This document shows, piece by piece, positions 47,092-61,792 of a stretch of DNA of 64,000 nt. The notes under the pieces were generated by a model that ran no database searches, was not told where the DNA came from, and saw nothing but the letters and a program-made list of their open reading frames with translations. This DNA is from Mucidula mucida (taxonomy: Eukaryota; Basidiomycota; Agaricomycetes; Agaricales; Physalacriaceae): contig JADNYV010000016.1 in assembly GCA_015501055.1 (NCBI GenBank), positions 362,402 through 426,401 of the forward strand, given 5' to 3'. Made by a program: the position numbers and the translations under genes. Every line of letters starts with the position of its first letter. Positions within the stretch are counted from its first letter, which is position 1.

Positions 47092-48504
47092 TTAATGCTG
47101 TACATCAACTTCATGGTGTTTGACACTCGCATGTATCACCGGCCCAGCACCCTCTTCTTCTTCTTCAACGATCCAACAAATATCGATTTCGTGTAATAGA
47201 GCGGAGCTCCCCCGAGACTGTACCATTCCCGCGAAGACAACGGCGTCAAACTGGAGGACGCCACTAATGTGAAAAGTGTGGAGGAGAGGGACGAGCGTCG
47301 GGTAGTTCTCGCGGACGAAGAGCTCCTTCACTAGTGCAACGCACCGATGCTGGTGAGGCGAAGGTCAGCGAGGGTAGGGGTCAGGCGAAAGATGTTGCTG
47401 AAGTCCTCGGGCAAAATCTCTCCGTTATCGTAGACGAAAGTAGAAAGTAGATAGAGGACATCCGGAGCGATTGCTGCAGTCAGACGTCGAGCGGCCTGTC
47501 AGGTGATCTAGCCCCCTCAACTTTTCAACTTCTTGCGATACACTTGTCTTGCAATGGAGCTTACAAAGGTTGGGAAGTGTAATTCGATTTAAAACTTCGG
47601 ACATTGGCTGACAATCGCTGCCTGATGTTTCTGGATGCGAAAGCATAGTCAATAAAACTAGATTGCAACAAATCCATTCCCCAAATTTTTGGCAGATGAC
47701 TTTTCTAGGTTGACATCAAGCTCCTCGAGATGTGTAGCTTGCCGGAGAATTTCCACGATGTGTGGTGGGGAGGGTCCACCATATAACAAATCGCGGGAAG
47801 GTCTGAAAAGTGACGGGAGGTAAAGGAAGTGATTCGATCCCATTGAACAGGTAAGGTTTGGAGAGGTGTCTCGATGTCGAACATATTAAAGGTTTGCAAA
47901 CATGGCGCCATATCAAAAACCTCTAAAGTTGGAAATTCCGGGTTAAAGCGTGTGTTTGCCACACGAAGCGTCTTCAACGATTGAAGCCTTCGGCGCAGGC
48001 GCGACATTCCCGAAACCATTGTGAGAGGCAACATAAGACTTAATTCCTTGATACGTGTAGCAAATGGTATCAACAAAATCGGAATGCAAGACGGCAATTG
48101 ATCTTTAAAACTGGATGAAGCGGGGTCTGACTGGTCAAAGATGGCTATGGACAGCGGCGAAGCCCCAGAACGACTCAGATGCAGGGCAAGGCACTGCACA
48201 TAGCGATCATCATCATCTGCAAAATGGTCATTCGTTATAACGATGTCGATGGAAGACCAAAGCTTTGGGGATCCAAGTACTTCCTTCCTCCAACGTCTGC
48301 AGACAAGTTCCATCGTCCACAAAGGGCTCTCTGCAACATTAAATTGCCACAAGACTTTTCCATTCGGAGCGTCTATGATTGTCGGCACATCGAGAAAGTC
48401 GATGGTTGAAGAAAATATGTTGGTGAGGATTTCAGAGGGAATGCGACGAACAGGAGCAAGGAGGCACCTCCTGGCTGCTATGCATTGGGATAGTCTGGCC
48501 CTTT

Positions 48505-48631
48505 TGTAGGTATGCGGACTCGGCTAGCCGCGCAGACATGATGGTGGTCTTCAGACAAGGTGTACATTCGGAGCCTGTGTACCTATAACATCCGTGCTAC
48601 GCGTGTACGTATAACATAAGCGAGACATACA
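48505..48631 (-). repeat. Terminal repeat of the TRIM-like element (left copy)
   Basis: 127 bp, TG...CA, identical to 49158-49284. Preceded by CTTT, one copy of the target-site duplication. Confidence 0.88.
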
Positions 48632-49157
48632 TCCCATACAAACTAAAATATCAACCTCCGGGTTGATCTGCTGAATGCCTACACAACACAATGGCAGAGT
48701 GCAATAGCAATCCATAACAGTGGTGGGTGCGAATGGAATCAATGTGATCGGCGGTGGCGGCGGAAACATATGTCGAGTGAGGAATGAGTGGCAGCCATTG
48801 GGCTCCCAGAACGTAGAGGTGGGCACTCAGCACACTTATAACCTCCCTGGCCTGTTATGACCTAAACCGTCTCGGAATGTTGGGCTCCCAGCGCTCTCGA
48901 GCGGATACTCGGTCCGTTGACCGTCCAACTCGGCCTGGCCTGTTACAATCCCCTCTATGACGACCAGAATGTTTGGAAACACTTCTCTCTTCATCCCAAA
49001 TCCTGTGATGTACGGCTGGTTGATGATGCGCAATGCGTGGAATATGGTGACAGTGATGGCAATTGATAACGGACGATGTGGGCTTGTCAACACAATCAAT
49101 AGCAATCAGACTGGAATCTGGAGGCTGCTGGTGGTTCAGAATGCGGTGGTCACCAGA

Positions 49158-49284
49158 TGTAGGTATGCGGACTCGGCTAGCCGCGCAGACATGATGGTGG
49201 TCTTCAGACAAGGTGTACATTCGGAGCCTGTGTACCTATAACATCCGTGCTACGCGTGTACGTATAACATAAGCGAGACATACA
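49158..49284 (-). repeat. Terminal repeat of the TRIM-like element (right copy)
   Basis: 127 bp, TG...CA, identical to 48505-48631. Followed by CTTT, the other copy of the target-site duplication. Confidence 0.88.
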
Positions 49285-49859
49285 CTTTCTTCTTCGAGAA
49301 CCTGCAGTTGCGTGTTGATTTGGATCATTTTGCCCGCAAACTCTGACTGGAGAACGCGCAATCTGTCCGCATTGGAGCCAGCTGTTATATAGCGAGACTC
49401 GAGGTCCAGAATCATGCCTTGGATGGTGTCATATTCGGCGGGCGATGGCACATCATTGGTTCGAGTGAGGTGGTGAAATGCAGGATTATTATCGAGCATT
49501 TCCAGCGGGGGGTGGCTATGCACTGGAATACGGTGGTTCGGGCAGGGACAATTTGCAGATATGCACGGCTTCCAGTCATCTGTAGACATGGCGCTCTCTG
49601 TGAGAAGGTCAGCAGACTCAACACATGCATGAATTCGCGAAATCATAGAAACCACCGCTTACAAGGTTATGTGAGAGATGCACCGACAATACGAGAGTGT
49701 AACGTCTGCAATAGAGTCGAGCTAAACTCACTGAGCGAGATTAACTGAGTGTGGCACATCGGAGTGCACCGTGAATGTTTGAATGCACAGCTACTACTAA
49801 TAGCATTTGCGCCCGGAAACCGGTCCCGATTGCCGCGACTCAATCTAGTCCGAGCGTTC

Positions 49860-52800
49860 ATGGCGGACGAGCTCATTGAACGAAAACTGTTCGCGACCTT
49901 TGATAAACTTGACGAGTTCTTGAGCTATCAGAGCAAATTTCTCTCATATGATCTGAAGCTGAGTCCTTCCGCGGATGAGGACAAGGAAGAGCTTGTACTC
50001 TTCAACAAACTGTGTAACATTGTACGTTGAATGTCCTCTTTTAAGATCGAATTTGACATGCAATTAGCTTGATTCGTATCAAGAACAATCATTTCTTCTA
50101 GATCCGCATCTTGAAGGACTGGTTACGCCCGTGGTGGATAGTCTCAAGCGATATGCGACTTCGTTGGCCTCCGATCCATCAATAGAATGCTCCTCTACCA
50201 GAGTAACTCGGACTGCCTTATTGATGTATCAATATGTCAAATGCCGCGGTTATAAGACCATAAGTGAGCTATCCAAGCCCTTAAGCACCATCCGCTGATG
50301 CTAGCCTAGTCAGATTCCTTCCCCATGAAATCGCCGATTTGTCTCTTGTCCTAGGATTCTTGCAAAGGACTGGGAATCTTGCCTCAGATCCCGAACAATG
50401 GTCTTTGCGCTACATCTTCCTCATCTGGCTTTCCTTAATTTGCATGTTACCATTTGATCTGGCTCAATTCGACGAGGTCGAAGGCGAGAACAGTACTGCC
50501 AAAGCGATCGAAGCAATTGGCAAGAACTATTTAACTAGTGCGGGGCTAGAACGTCATGGAGGAGCTCTTTTACTGTCGCGTCTTTATATGAGGTATGTCA
50601 TCGAGCGCGAATGGTCTAGCGCTAACGCCGATTCGTGCAGGGAAGATACTTTAGATCAGCTGCGCGCGTTTATGACATGGACCATTCACACAAAAGAGTT
50701 ATTCTCGGTCGGTTCCCGCTGTTTTAGACGTGTTCTGAAGCTGAATCCGGTTAGGTTATCGGTGCTTTACAAGTCCACTGTGAAATCCTCAAGTCAGGAC
50801 CGGCTGCGCAGGTTCAAGTTGTGCTGTCAGAGGTCTTCTCCATAGTGTCCATGTTGGATTCTACTCTGGCCTCCAACACGGTAGTTCGCAAGTACAAAAC
50901 CAAACTCATATCTAGGGCAGGCTTGCGAATGATTCCAACAAAGCCTCAGCTCGATGACGGAGCAGATGTACCAGATACCATCGAACAGATCCTTGAGCAG
51001 CTCTTTGAGTCTTTACAAGACAAGGTAAAGACGACTCTACTTGTGTGTACTACGCTCATATCTTTCAGGATACGATAGTCCGATGGTCGGCCGCCAAAGG
51101 CGTGGCACGCATAGCAAGTGCATTACCTGCCGACTTCGCCGACCAAGTGTTGTCTACAGTGATGGGTCTTTTCTCTCTTCACTCCATTGCTGCCGCAACC
51201 ATCTATGACATGCCCGCTGTTGCTGAAAGTACATGGCATGGTGCATGTTTAGCATGTGCGGAGATGGCCCGTCGGGGTCTAGTAAGGCCAGAATTACTTT
51301 CAGAATTGGTTGATTGGCTGTCCAAGGCAAGTTAGCTCTCTTAGTCTGGGGGTAGTTTTATGGTAACATGCGATTCCAGGGTCTGTATTTCGATCTGAGG
51401 AAGGGTGCCCATTCCATTGGCTCCAACGTGCGAGATGCGTCTGCATACGTGATCTGGTCGCTTGCTAGGAGCAAGGAACCTTCTGAGTTAGCACCGTACG
51501 CCGATAGGCTGGCTCGCCAACTCGCTACAGTCGCGCTATTCGATCGAGAAATTCATATCCGCAGAGCGGCTAGCGCTGCTTTCCAGGAGAACGTTGGGCG
51601 GACGGTCGGTGTCTAGAAGAGGCCTTTCACATTGTTACTCATATCGCGGTTTTCATCAGAGCTTATTCCCTCATGGAATAGATGTTCTGCGGAAGACGGA
51701 CTTCTATTCAGTGAGTGTACGGAGGAATGCATATTTGGTTGCTGCTCCCCAGGTGGCCGAGTATGTCATTCCCTCTGCCATTCACCGCCTAATCTTACGA
51801 TACGGGACAGACATCCAGAGTACCGACCGTTCTTAGTCGATCATCTGACAGATGTTCCTCTAAGGCACTGGGACCCTGCGATGCGAAGTTTGACGGCACA
51901 ATCTATTCGCCTCATCTGTCTAGAAGACATGGAAATTTTACCGCCTCAGGTGTTTTCGAAAGCCGTACGTCGAGAACCTTTCCCCCGGTTGGGTCTCGTT
52001 CTGACAGGAAGTTCAGAACAGATTACTTGAATCGACCGACAACACAGATATACATGGTGGACTACTCGCTTTGACGGAATTATCAATCGCGTTCCGTGAG
52101 ACTGCCCGCTCCCCTGAAATTCGAGAAAAGGACATGCGGAATGTTCGTGTTCTTGCTTGTGGGCGCTTACGATTTAATCTCGATAATGACCACACGTCCT
52201 ACACATGCAGATCTTCAAGTCTCTTTCAGCAATACCATACTCCGTCCTGGTCGGGCCACGAAATGAGATCATCACTGCGGCGGCCTGCGAGTTCATTGCA
52301 CAAACGGTGACACTCTCAGAGATCGAGCTACATGACAGATCGTCGGTCCCAAAGTGGAGGCAAGTCCTAGATCACGGTCTGAAGCACCGCAGTATTCCTG
52401 TGCAGGAGGCCGCTGCGAATGGCATAGGTGCGATCAGCAAGTTGGTCGATTGTTCCTCGGTTGTGAGAAGATATGTGCTTTCGATTGACCCCACGTTCCC
52501 TTCCCTTATCATCTTCATAGTGCACATTGATACGCGAACTGACATCAGGGTCTTCCGCCAGCCAACAAAGCCTCGGGCGCGTTTTGGGGTCTGTTGCTTA
52601 TGATAAGTTCCCCGCATGTCTCCCCGAGAGCATCGAGTGTCTTTTGAATTGTGTCAAACCCTCGGTATAACCATCTCCCTGAATTCTTTGACGCAGTGTT
52701 CATCATCGTTTCATAGACTACCGGCATCAACGCCAACTTGGAGGCTAGACATAATTGCTACAAGGCTATTCCAAAAATCGTCGAAAACGTGGCGCCCCAT

Positions 52801-54179
52801 CTGACGCAACGTGAGTTATCTGCAGTGTTTGATCGTCCTGATCCTTGACTGTTGTGTGAAAGACTTGACACCCGGTGTCTTCAACTCGCTTCTGGATGCC
52901 CTTATTACGGGTCTGGATGATTATACTGTTGATGAACGTGGAGACGTAGGCTCCTGGATTCGGATTACCTGCATAGGCGGTTTGACCACAATCACCGAAA
53001 TTCTGGTGTCGAGATCGGAGAGTATTGATGAGTATAGTGCATACATGTCACCAGAGACGTATCACACGGCTGTGACTGGCATTCTCAAGCAGGGTCTAGA
53101 GCGCCTGGACAATGTGCGCCACGAAGCCGGAGAGTGCATGATGAGGCTTTTACGACTATCCTTACCTAACACGGACAAGTGTGAGCGGTGGACTTTACCC
53201 AGTGTCTCTTTATTACGGGAATTGTTCATTATGTGCGTCAAACCTCCTTGTGTCTCGGTTTACTTGTTGAATATTCCAAAGCGACGAAATGGATGCTGAC
53301 TGGAGTAATGGAAACTGGCTTTTCCCTCGAGCCGTTCGACTTCTCGATGTTGAGTTTTATCGACACGCCGTTCTTCAAGGCCTCATTACCAGCCTTGGAA
53401 GCAAGACTGAAAGTACTGTAAGTGATCTTTTGCGGAACGCCACATCAGATATTGACGTACGAAATTAGCATAAACCTGTCTCATCAAGCTTGGTGGCGCA
53501 CATTAAATCGTTACCTTATGACGAGAGCAACCCGGCCTACGACCTGGTGTCATTTGTGAAGGACCTGATCAAGCTAGCGAAGACCCATTTCAATTCAAAT
53601 GGGGTGGTCGTGCCCGTATTACAGGCTTTTAATATCCTATTGGAAGGTGGTGCGCTTTCAGGGCTGGGATTGAGAGAAGAAGGACGGAAATTGTGACTGT
53701 CTTTTTGCATCCCAGTTCATGCGTCGCTCACTCTCTGTTAGACTTGTTGTTCTACAATCGATGGTATCTCGTCATGTCGAGAAACTCAAAAACGTGCAAC
53801 GAATCCACGAATCCATGAAAATGTACGTGTATCTTTCGGGAATCGAAGAACTTGGGAGATCTGATGTATTTTCAGTATTGTCAACCTTCTTGCTTTTGCA
53901 CCAATCGTCGACCAGTGCATCGTCAGTCTGATAAACTTCCTTGGCCACCAATTCCCGAGTGTGAGTATACAGTGATGGTCAATCTTGAGATTAATATGTC
54001 CTCAGGTCCGGTCGGAAACGGCGGAATACTTGTATCTTACACTGCAAAGTATTGATATTGATAGGGAAACAGATGAAGTAGAGGAGGTCTTGCTGGAGAC
54101 GGAGTGGTCGTCTACTGACCATGATGCTGTTATGGAGAAAGCTCAGAACGTGGTAGACTTATTCCAGAGTCATGTATGA
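49860..54179 (+). CDS. Tubulin-folding cofactor D
   Basis: Chaperone that captures beta-tubulin and, with cofactors A, C and E, builds alpha/beta-tubulin dimers; it acts in the cytosol. Over fifteen short exons from the ATG at 49860 to the TGA at 54177. Family blocks in order: VRFLPHEIADLSLVLGFLQ near the front, TIVRWSAAKGVARIASALP, RKGAHSIGSNVRDASAYVIW, HIRRAASAAFQENVGR, FPHGIDVLRKTDFYSVSVRR, and LDDYTVDERGDVGSWIR in the C-terminal half. About 1,100 aa of HEAT-like helices, normal for the family. The intron at 51327-51379 must use a GCAAGT donor. The gene shares a 270-bp divergent gap with the F-box pseudogene start and is followed on the same strand by V-ATPase B after 179 bp. Confidence 0.9.
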
Positions 54180-54358
54180 TAGATACTTGCTGAAGTTGGG
54201 TGGCCAAGTGTATCAGGATCGTGGGAAAGTCGTGATCGAGTCGTCATTGACAGCGCCATCCCCCCCTCCCTCTACTGTTTCGACTATCGCTTGGGCTCAG
54301 ACTCAAGTATATTCATTACTTGTCCGGTCAACGCCGTCACTGCTTGATTTCCGCGAAA

Positions 54359-56392
<2,034 letters not shown>

Positions 56393-58866
56393 ATTATAGT
56401 TGAGGTAATGTTTCGACGACAGTATAAGAGGACCATCCACAATACCCAGTATATGCCCATACATCGGGAGATAATTATTTGTTAGCAGCTACTATCTTTC
56501 TTCGACGGCCGCATCTAGTGCAATGACACTGCTTTCGTCGTCTTCAATGCGCCAGCCTGTAGGTGTTTTGATTCTGTGGACTTTGTGGCTTGATCGTGGC
56601 GTCGCTAAATCATACGAACATTCGTCGACGTCCCGAGAGTATCCACGGAACTTGATGTTCTAAGGGCCAGCGGCTCACGTTTGTTGGTCTTTTTGGAGTT
56701 GACCCTCCGGTCCTCTTTGCGGTTATTCCTACAAACAGGCCGCCTATTATGCCAAGTTTGGTATGTTAAATATGAAGCTTCGAGAACATTCCTATGCATC
56801 TTTCCTACTGAAGGATTCGTTATGTCTGTTGTAGTTCCCATTAGAGCGATAAGAACGAGATCAACGAAGCCAGAAGGAGCATTACATGCCCATTGTCCAG
56901 ACTCGAGACGATAGTCATATGCCAACGTTTGGAAAGAGAAAAGCGCAACATCAGAGAACGCCTTGACTCATTGCCTTCTCAGACTCAGCTGAGAGAGCCG
57001 CGGCTTAGTCCATGACTACTCCAGGACCTGGAGGGGACGATTCTTGTAAACTGAATGCGAAAATCCCACGTTGATCATAGTAAGGCATCTATATATATGT
57101 TGTATATATGGAGGAGAAAGCCTCGACATAGCGTGGTATATCCTTTGTCTGAGCTGGGTTGCAAACAAAGGCAGGCACTAACGTGGACAAGACAAGCATG
57201 TTCTCGCCTTTGAAGATACTATAACAGTCTACCAAAGAGCGCCATTGCATCGGGTTTGCTGCCTCATGTAAGCGTGCCATTTATCGATAACAATTAAGCG
57301 CCTTTTGTTGAACGCCAGCCACGCGCTGGACACACGGTCGCACATTGGTAAAGGCAGAGGGGAGCATGTACAGGGTACCGGTGTTGATCAGAAAGCGAGG
57401 GAAATCGGGCGCTGATGCTGGTTACGGGAACGACCTAAAAGAGAGATGCAGCTGCCACGTCGGAGGAGTCCGTAGGATACGGAAAAAGTACATGCAAGGA
57501 GTCGAGTACTGCAAGCGATATCCTCGCCCAATCCTCGCCTCATATAGCAATGGACACAAGAACCGTGGTATACAGATGCGGTTACTGTAGAATGAATTGA
57601 AGGTGAAGAGGTAAGCGTATCGGGGACGGCGAACATGGTGGTTGATCAAATACTGTCACAGATGCGTGTACACGCAGAAGCTGTACCCATAGTGAGTCGA
57701 CCGACCAAGAAATGATGCCCGATGTGAAGGAAAAATTTGATGGATGGAGTGTTTGTTGAATTGGAAGGCCAACATCGTGCAACAGGGGTGTCAGAGAGGA
57801 GGACAGGTCCCACACCCGCCGCTTGGCAGTCTGGGGTACCCGCGCAAGGTGACCAGCAACATGACGAAATTCTGTTGCGGGAGTAGAGGCGATCAATACG
57901 CTACTCCAGATCGTGTAAGGAGTAGTGTCATCGTAGTGTGCCACTCCGGTTCAAAGATACATCGGAACTATTACCTGCGTACAGAGTTCACGGCGGCAGG
58001 AGGACTCATTAGCCTCAGATAGGTTTACCCGGCGCGGAAAACCGTTAGGGCAGTCAGATGTTACAGAAGGTCCCCTTTGAAGAACAGCCTCCATTGTACA
58101 GAGTTCATACCCTTCCGAATGGTAGGCGCAGGAACACGTCAGTCAGACAATAATACAGCAGATATAGGGTTTATCAATGAGACCCGTAGATCGAAGCTGC
58201 TATCAAAGCTCGGAGGGGGCGAAACCTGCGACCGATATCAGAATTTGCGGTGAATCAGTTAATGTTACGATTTGCCGAGCTGTAAGGAGAATTAAAGGTT
58301 TACGACGACGAAGGAGGCGACGGATACACTCGGATAGATACGGGGCAACGCCGCAAATACCGTTGTTGGAATAGGCAAGTTGAAGCCCAGGAGCGTGATA
58401 TCTGAAAACGTACCGAGATCCTGATTAGAACAAGAAGGACCAGGTCACGAAATCAATCAACGCGAATAATTCCATTGATATGTCTGACCCTTGCCACACC
58501 CTTGGGAAGCACGAGATACTGTACAAGGCAAGGACCGCAAGGTGGTTAAGCGAGGGAAGAGCTGATGGGGGTTGTACCTGGCGCAGGTAGGGAGCTTGGA
58601 AACAGGACGTTAGACAGCAGAGACCGCAGAGAGCAACGAGCAATAGAACACAGCAGAGATACGGCGAGGCAGAGACACGACAGACCGGGGACGGCGTGGT
58701 ATGGACGGATCCATACTTGGAATGCGGACTTGATGAAATAAGAAATTAATAGAAACGCTTGCCAGTCAACGCCATGTGTTCACCCCTACCTCCATAAGAG
58801 TCCATTCCCTTTATATCGCAACTCGTTCCTTGTTTGTCGCCTCTCTTTTTGACTGCTTCCCCCTTC
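56393..58866. other. Long intergenic region
   Basis: About 2.5 kb between two plus-strand genes. Several short frames exist (56605-56925, 57089-57280 and 57582-57944, all minus) but none matches a family I know or has convincing splice partners. No terminal repeats, no tRNA-like box pair and no simple repeat were noticed. It may contain the promoter of the TCP11 gene and old element debris. Confidence 0.45.
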
Positions 58867-61323
58867 ATGGACCATGGCTTTTCCTTTAATCGCAAGCGCA
58901 AGGCCGACAGCGACGACCGCCAGGACGCCGCGTCCCCGCCTATTGCAGTCGACGCCATGCTCGTCGACCAGGCCGCTGCCTGCTGCTCGTCGGCCGTCAT
59001 ATGGAACCTAGCCCCGGAGACCCTCTGGGACCAGCAGCCTACCGTGCCAGACGATTCCATTCTCAACCATCCCCCGTCAAAACGGCCGCGACACGACAAA
59101 CATCATGTTTCCCCGCGTCCGCATTCCGCACGTCGCCCGTCCAGGCGCTTTCCAACCAGAATGTGCCCTGCGCGACCCCCGCCAACCGACAGATGTGGCA
59201 GCGACGTCGAAGACATTGGCGTTATCGGCACCGCCAGTGGTTCGGACCCAGGACCGGCCACCGGCTCATTGCTAACGCTCCGTGGCCCTTCGAAAGCCCA
59301 TACGCCTCCTACAGTCTCATTTTTCTCTTTTGAATCCAATTCACATCATATACCCCCCATTCTTCCTCTTATAAACCGTCAAAGTCTCAAGGAATTGGAC
59401 TTGGACATTATACTTCGCAATCCCCAGCTTCGTGCGTGTCTCTACCCCCTCATATCGTATCACAACATTAATATCATTCGTAAAGGACACGATCTACTAT
59501 TTGATTCTGGTCTGCAATTCCGCCCAACCGGAAGTAAACGCAAGAAGGAGCTTTCTGAAAAGTACTGGAATGCCATAATAACTGAACTCGAGACTGGATG
59601 CACGTGCGTCTCGTTCGACAATCAAAGTCAACCCACCCCCTCCGTACTCTGTGCTTGCCAACACATTCCCCTTCCATCCGATACGCCCGTGTCTACAATA
59701 TCACCGTCCCTTGGCATAATGACCATACGAATGCCCTCTCGCATTCGCCCGCTCCTTACGGAATTTCTCCAAGTTCTCATTAGTGTCCTTCAACCTCTTT
59801 CAAGCATCTCTGGCATATACGTAAATCCCGTATCGTTCAAGAGTCAAGCGCAGGAGCACAGGGACCAAGCTAGCCACATTCGCTCTATTTTCGACCCATC
59901 ACTCATCGAGCAAGAGCTTAAGCATCGCGTCTTCGACCCTTCGGGGTTGTTCCGCGCCATTGGGAATATCCTTAAAGCCCACTGCGCTCCTATCAGGGAT
60001 AAAGCAGTCGAAGCCATGATTCAGATGGCTGAGGCTGCTGGACATCCCAGCAGATCCGAGTCCGTAATGGCTCTACGTCAATGCATGGACATTCTAGAGC
60101 TCATGAAGCTGGTACGTGTCCGTTGTATCCCCACGCAAGCAATCTCCTCACGTTTGCGCTCTTAGGATATTGCTAACCATCAGATTCAAACGCTTCAGCC
60201 GTACTTGAAGCGATCAGCGGGTGTTTGGGAACTCAGGACTTTTAAGGCTCTCCAGAACCAGTCGTCTTTGACGGTCACCCGGGAATGGATATGGCGCGCG
60301 CATTCATCTATGCTTTCACGTTCCGAGATTCTTTTTCATCCTTCCTATCCTGGTGGGCTGAACCATCGCAAATTAAACCGAAACCAGCAGTTGTATGTTG
60401 CAACGCTCAAAGGTCTAACCGATCTTGTTTTCACTCCACCTATCCAAATATCGCCATCCTCACTACCCAGCCCCTCGGCGACGCCCCCCACGTATCCCAC
60501 CACCCCACTACCAGGGTATCCAGAAACGTTTTATCTTGACAACAATCGACTTGTGCTGCTCAGTGCCGACATCTCAGACCTGACGGCTCTTTATATGTTC
60601 CTGCTTCTTTATCGACAGTTGGTCTGTTCGATAAGCGGCAATTCGGGGACCCCCCTCAATCCAAGAGTGGACGCCTCCGCTTTGATGCAACTCAAAAATG
60701 AAATTCGGGCCATCGGCTCCTCGCGTCTCGGACACCGCTTCCTCTCCCCAGACTCGAGCTCTAAAGACGATGCAAAATGGAGACGTGTCAAGCACGATGT
60801 CGTTCTTCAAATCGCCATGCGAGCGAGGGAAAGTCAGTTAACCTTCTCTCATACTCCTGTCCTTTCAACTCCGTCCTCGTTCTCGCCTTCCTCAGCGCCA
60901 CCATCCCCCTCTTCATCCCCTCCGTCAGTACCCTCTTCACCCTCGTGCACATCTATTGGGCCCGTTCCAGACGAACGGACATTAATAGTCGCCCAGAAAT
61001 GGGCAGATCTCAACATCCAGCCCGCCTCTTCACTAGCAAACATGCTTCGTGATCGTCTACGTGACGTCGTATTTAATGCTGTCGTGGCCATGTCTTATCC
61101 TGGGCGGGACTCATCCGTAGGGAAGCTGTCCGACGAGCACTTCCTCTCCCTTCTAGGATGCACCCGACCACCGGCTGATGACATGGCCTCGGCTACTGGC
61201 ATGGAACCTCTCGCTGAGGAAATTCGCTCTCTTGCCGAGAAGATATCACGTCTCGCTCTCATCCACCTCAACGCTTTTTTACCCTTATACGAACATCCCA
61301 ATTTTTTGGAGCTGATGGCTTAA
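58867..61323 (+). CDS. TCP11/Sok1-family protein
   Basis: Member of the T-complex-11 family; the yeast relative Sok1 acts on cAMP/PKA signalling. Exons 58867-60111 and 60184-61323 join across a 72-bp intron into 794 aa. The first 160 residues are basic and low-complexity with a nuclear-signal-like NRKRK. The TCP11 domain follows: EKYWNAIITELETG, PSRIRPLLTEFLQVLISVL, SLIEQELKHRVFDPSGLFRA and MALRQCMDILELMKL, and after the intron RVKHDVVLQIAMRARE. ADLNIQPASSLANMLRDRLR and DVVFNAVVAMSYPG close the domain. The ATG at 58867 is the first Met in frame after a pyrimidine-rich leader. A long Pro/Ser loop interrupts the C-terminal half. Confidence 0.88.
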
Positions 61324-61619
61324 TGGCGGAATTTCCTCGTTCGCATGATTCTTGCTTCACGTCGCTTTTCGTTTTCGTTCGCACACATTCAATTGGACAT
61401 CTTTGGGATACCTCCATTATCATTTTTCCTTAATTATCACCATTGCATCCTTCTACGGCATACATATCCTTCTTACTTACTCTTTGGCATTTTTGATACG
61501 ACGCTGTACGATACTAATCTTGTGGGAAGTCATGAAAGTAATACTGTGGGGAGGCGCGTCTCACACCCATAAAAATATACTAAACTTTACTTGGATCAAA
61601 CTCTGGACTGATTTCCGGA
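61324..61619. other. 3' flank of the TCP11 gene
   Basis: T-rich 3' UTR-like sequence ending at the ATAG repeat that marks the end of the retrotransposon. No coding frame. Confidence 0.5.
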
Positions 61620-61637
61620 TAGATAGATAGATATATT
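61620..61637. repeat. ATAG tetranucleotide run at the retrotransposon 3' end
   Basis: About four units of ATAG on the plus strand (TATC on the element strand), directly at the presumed 3' terminus of the LINE. Confidence 0.7.
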
Positions 61638-61792
61638 TTAGCCTGCGTCTAGCCCTTAAAGAACACAGCAGGGTCCGTACTACAATAATTACTATACTGC
61701 TACGGCACCGAACCCTATCCCAACATTGTTAACACAGGTCAGCCCCCGTAAGGTACGCCCGGATTAAGTCTGCTGAGGAGGATGGAATACAA

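Larger units (their letters stand above)
48505..49284 (-). mobile_element. TRIM-like miniature LTR retrotransposon, 780 bp
   Basis: Two 127-bp direct repeats (48505-48631 and 49158-49284) are identical base for base. Each begins TG and ends CA on the plus strand. They flank a 526-bp core with no meaningful open frame. A 4-bp duplication, CTTT, lies immediately outside both ends. Read on the minus strand, the core starts TCTGGTGACC just inside the repeat, compatible with a tRNA primer-binding site that starts TGG. This combination (short terminal repeats, sub-1-kb length, no genes) is that of a terminal-repeat retrotransposon in miniature. Movement would need enzymes supplied by a full-length element. 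Identical repeats indicate recent insertion. Confidence 0.85.
47092..49589 (-). pseudogene. F-box protein pseudogene split by a miniature LTR element
   Basis: Remains of an F-box/LRR gene. The ATG at 49589 begins an exon with TNDVPSPAEYDTIQGMILDL and QSEFAGKMIQINTQLQVLEEE, the coiled-coil leader common in mushroom F-box proteins. The frame is then broken by a 780-bp element (48505-49284). On its far side it resumes with RCLLAPVRRIPSEILTNIFS, the F-box itself, then ELVCRRWRKEVLGSPKLW. Deleting the element and one CTTT copy gives an exact in-frame join (EEERARLSQC). Further down, the leucine-rich part is spread over at least three frames: VDPPHHTS versus HIVEILRQATHLEEL near 47790, a stop near 47658, and another shift near 47440. 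The gene is therefore dead by several independent hits. Confidence 0.85.
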
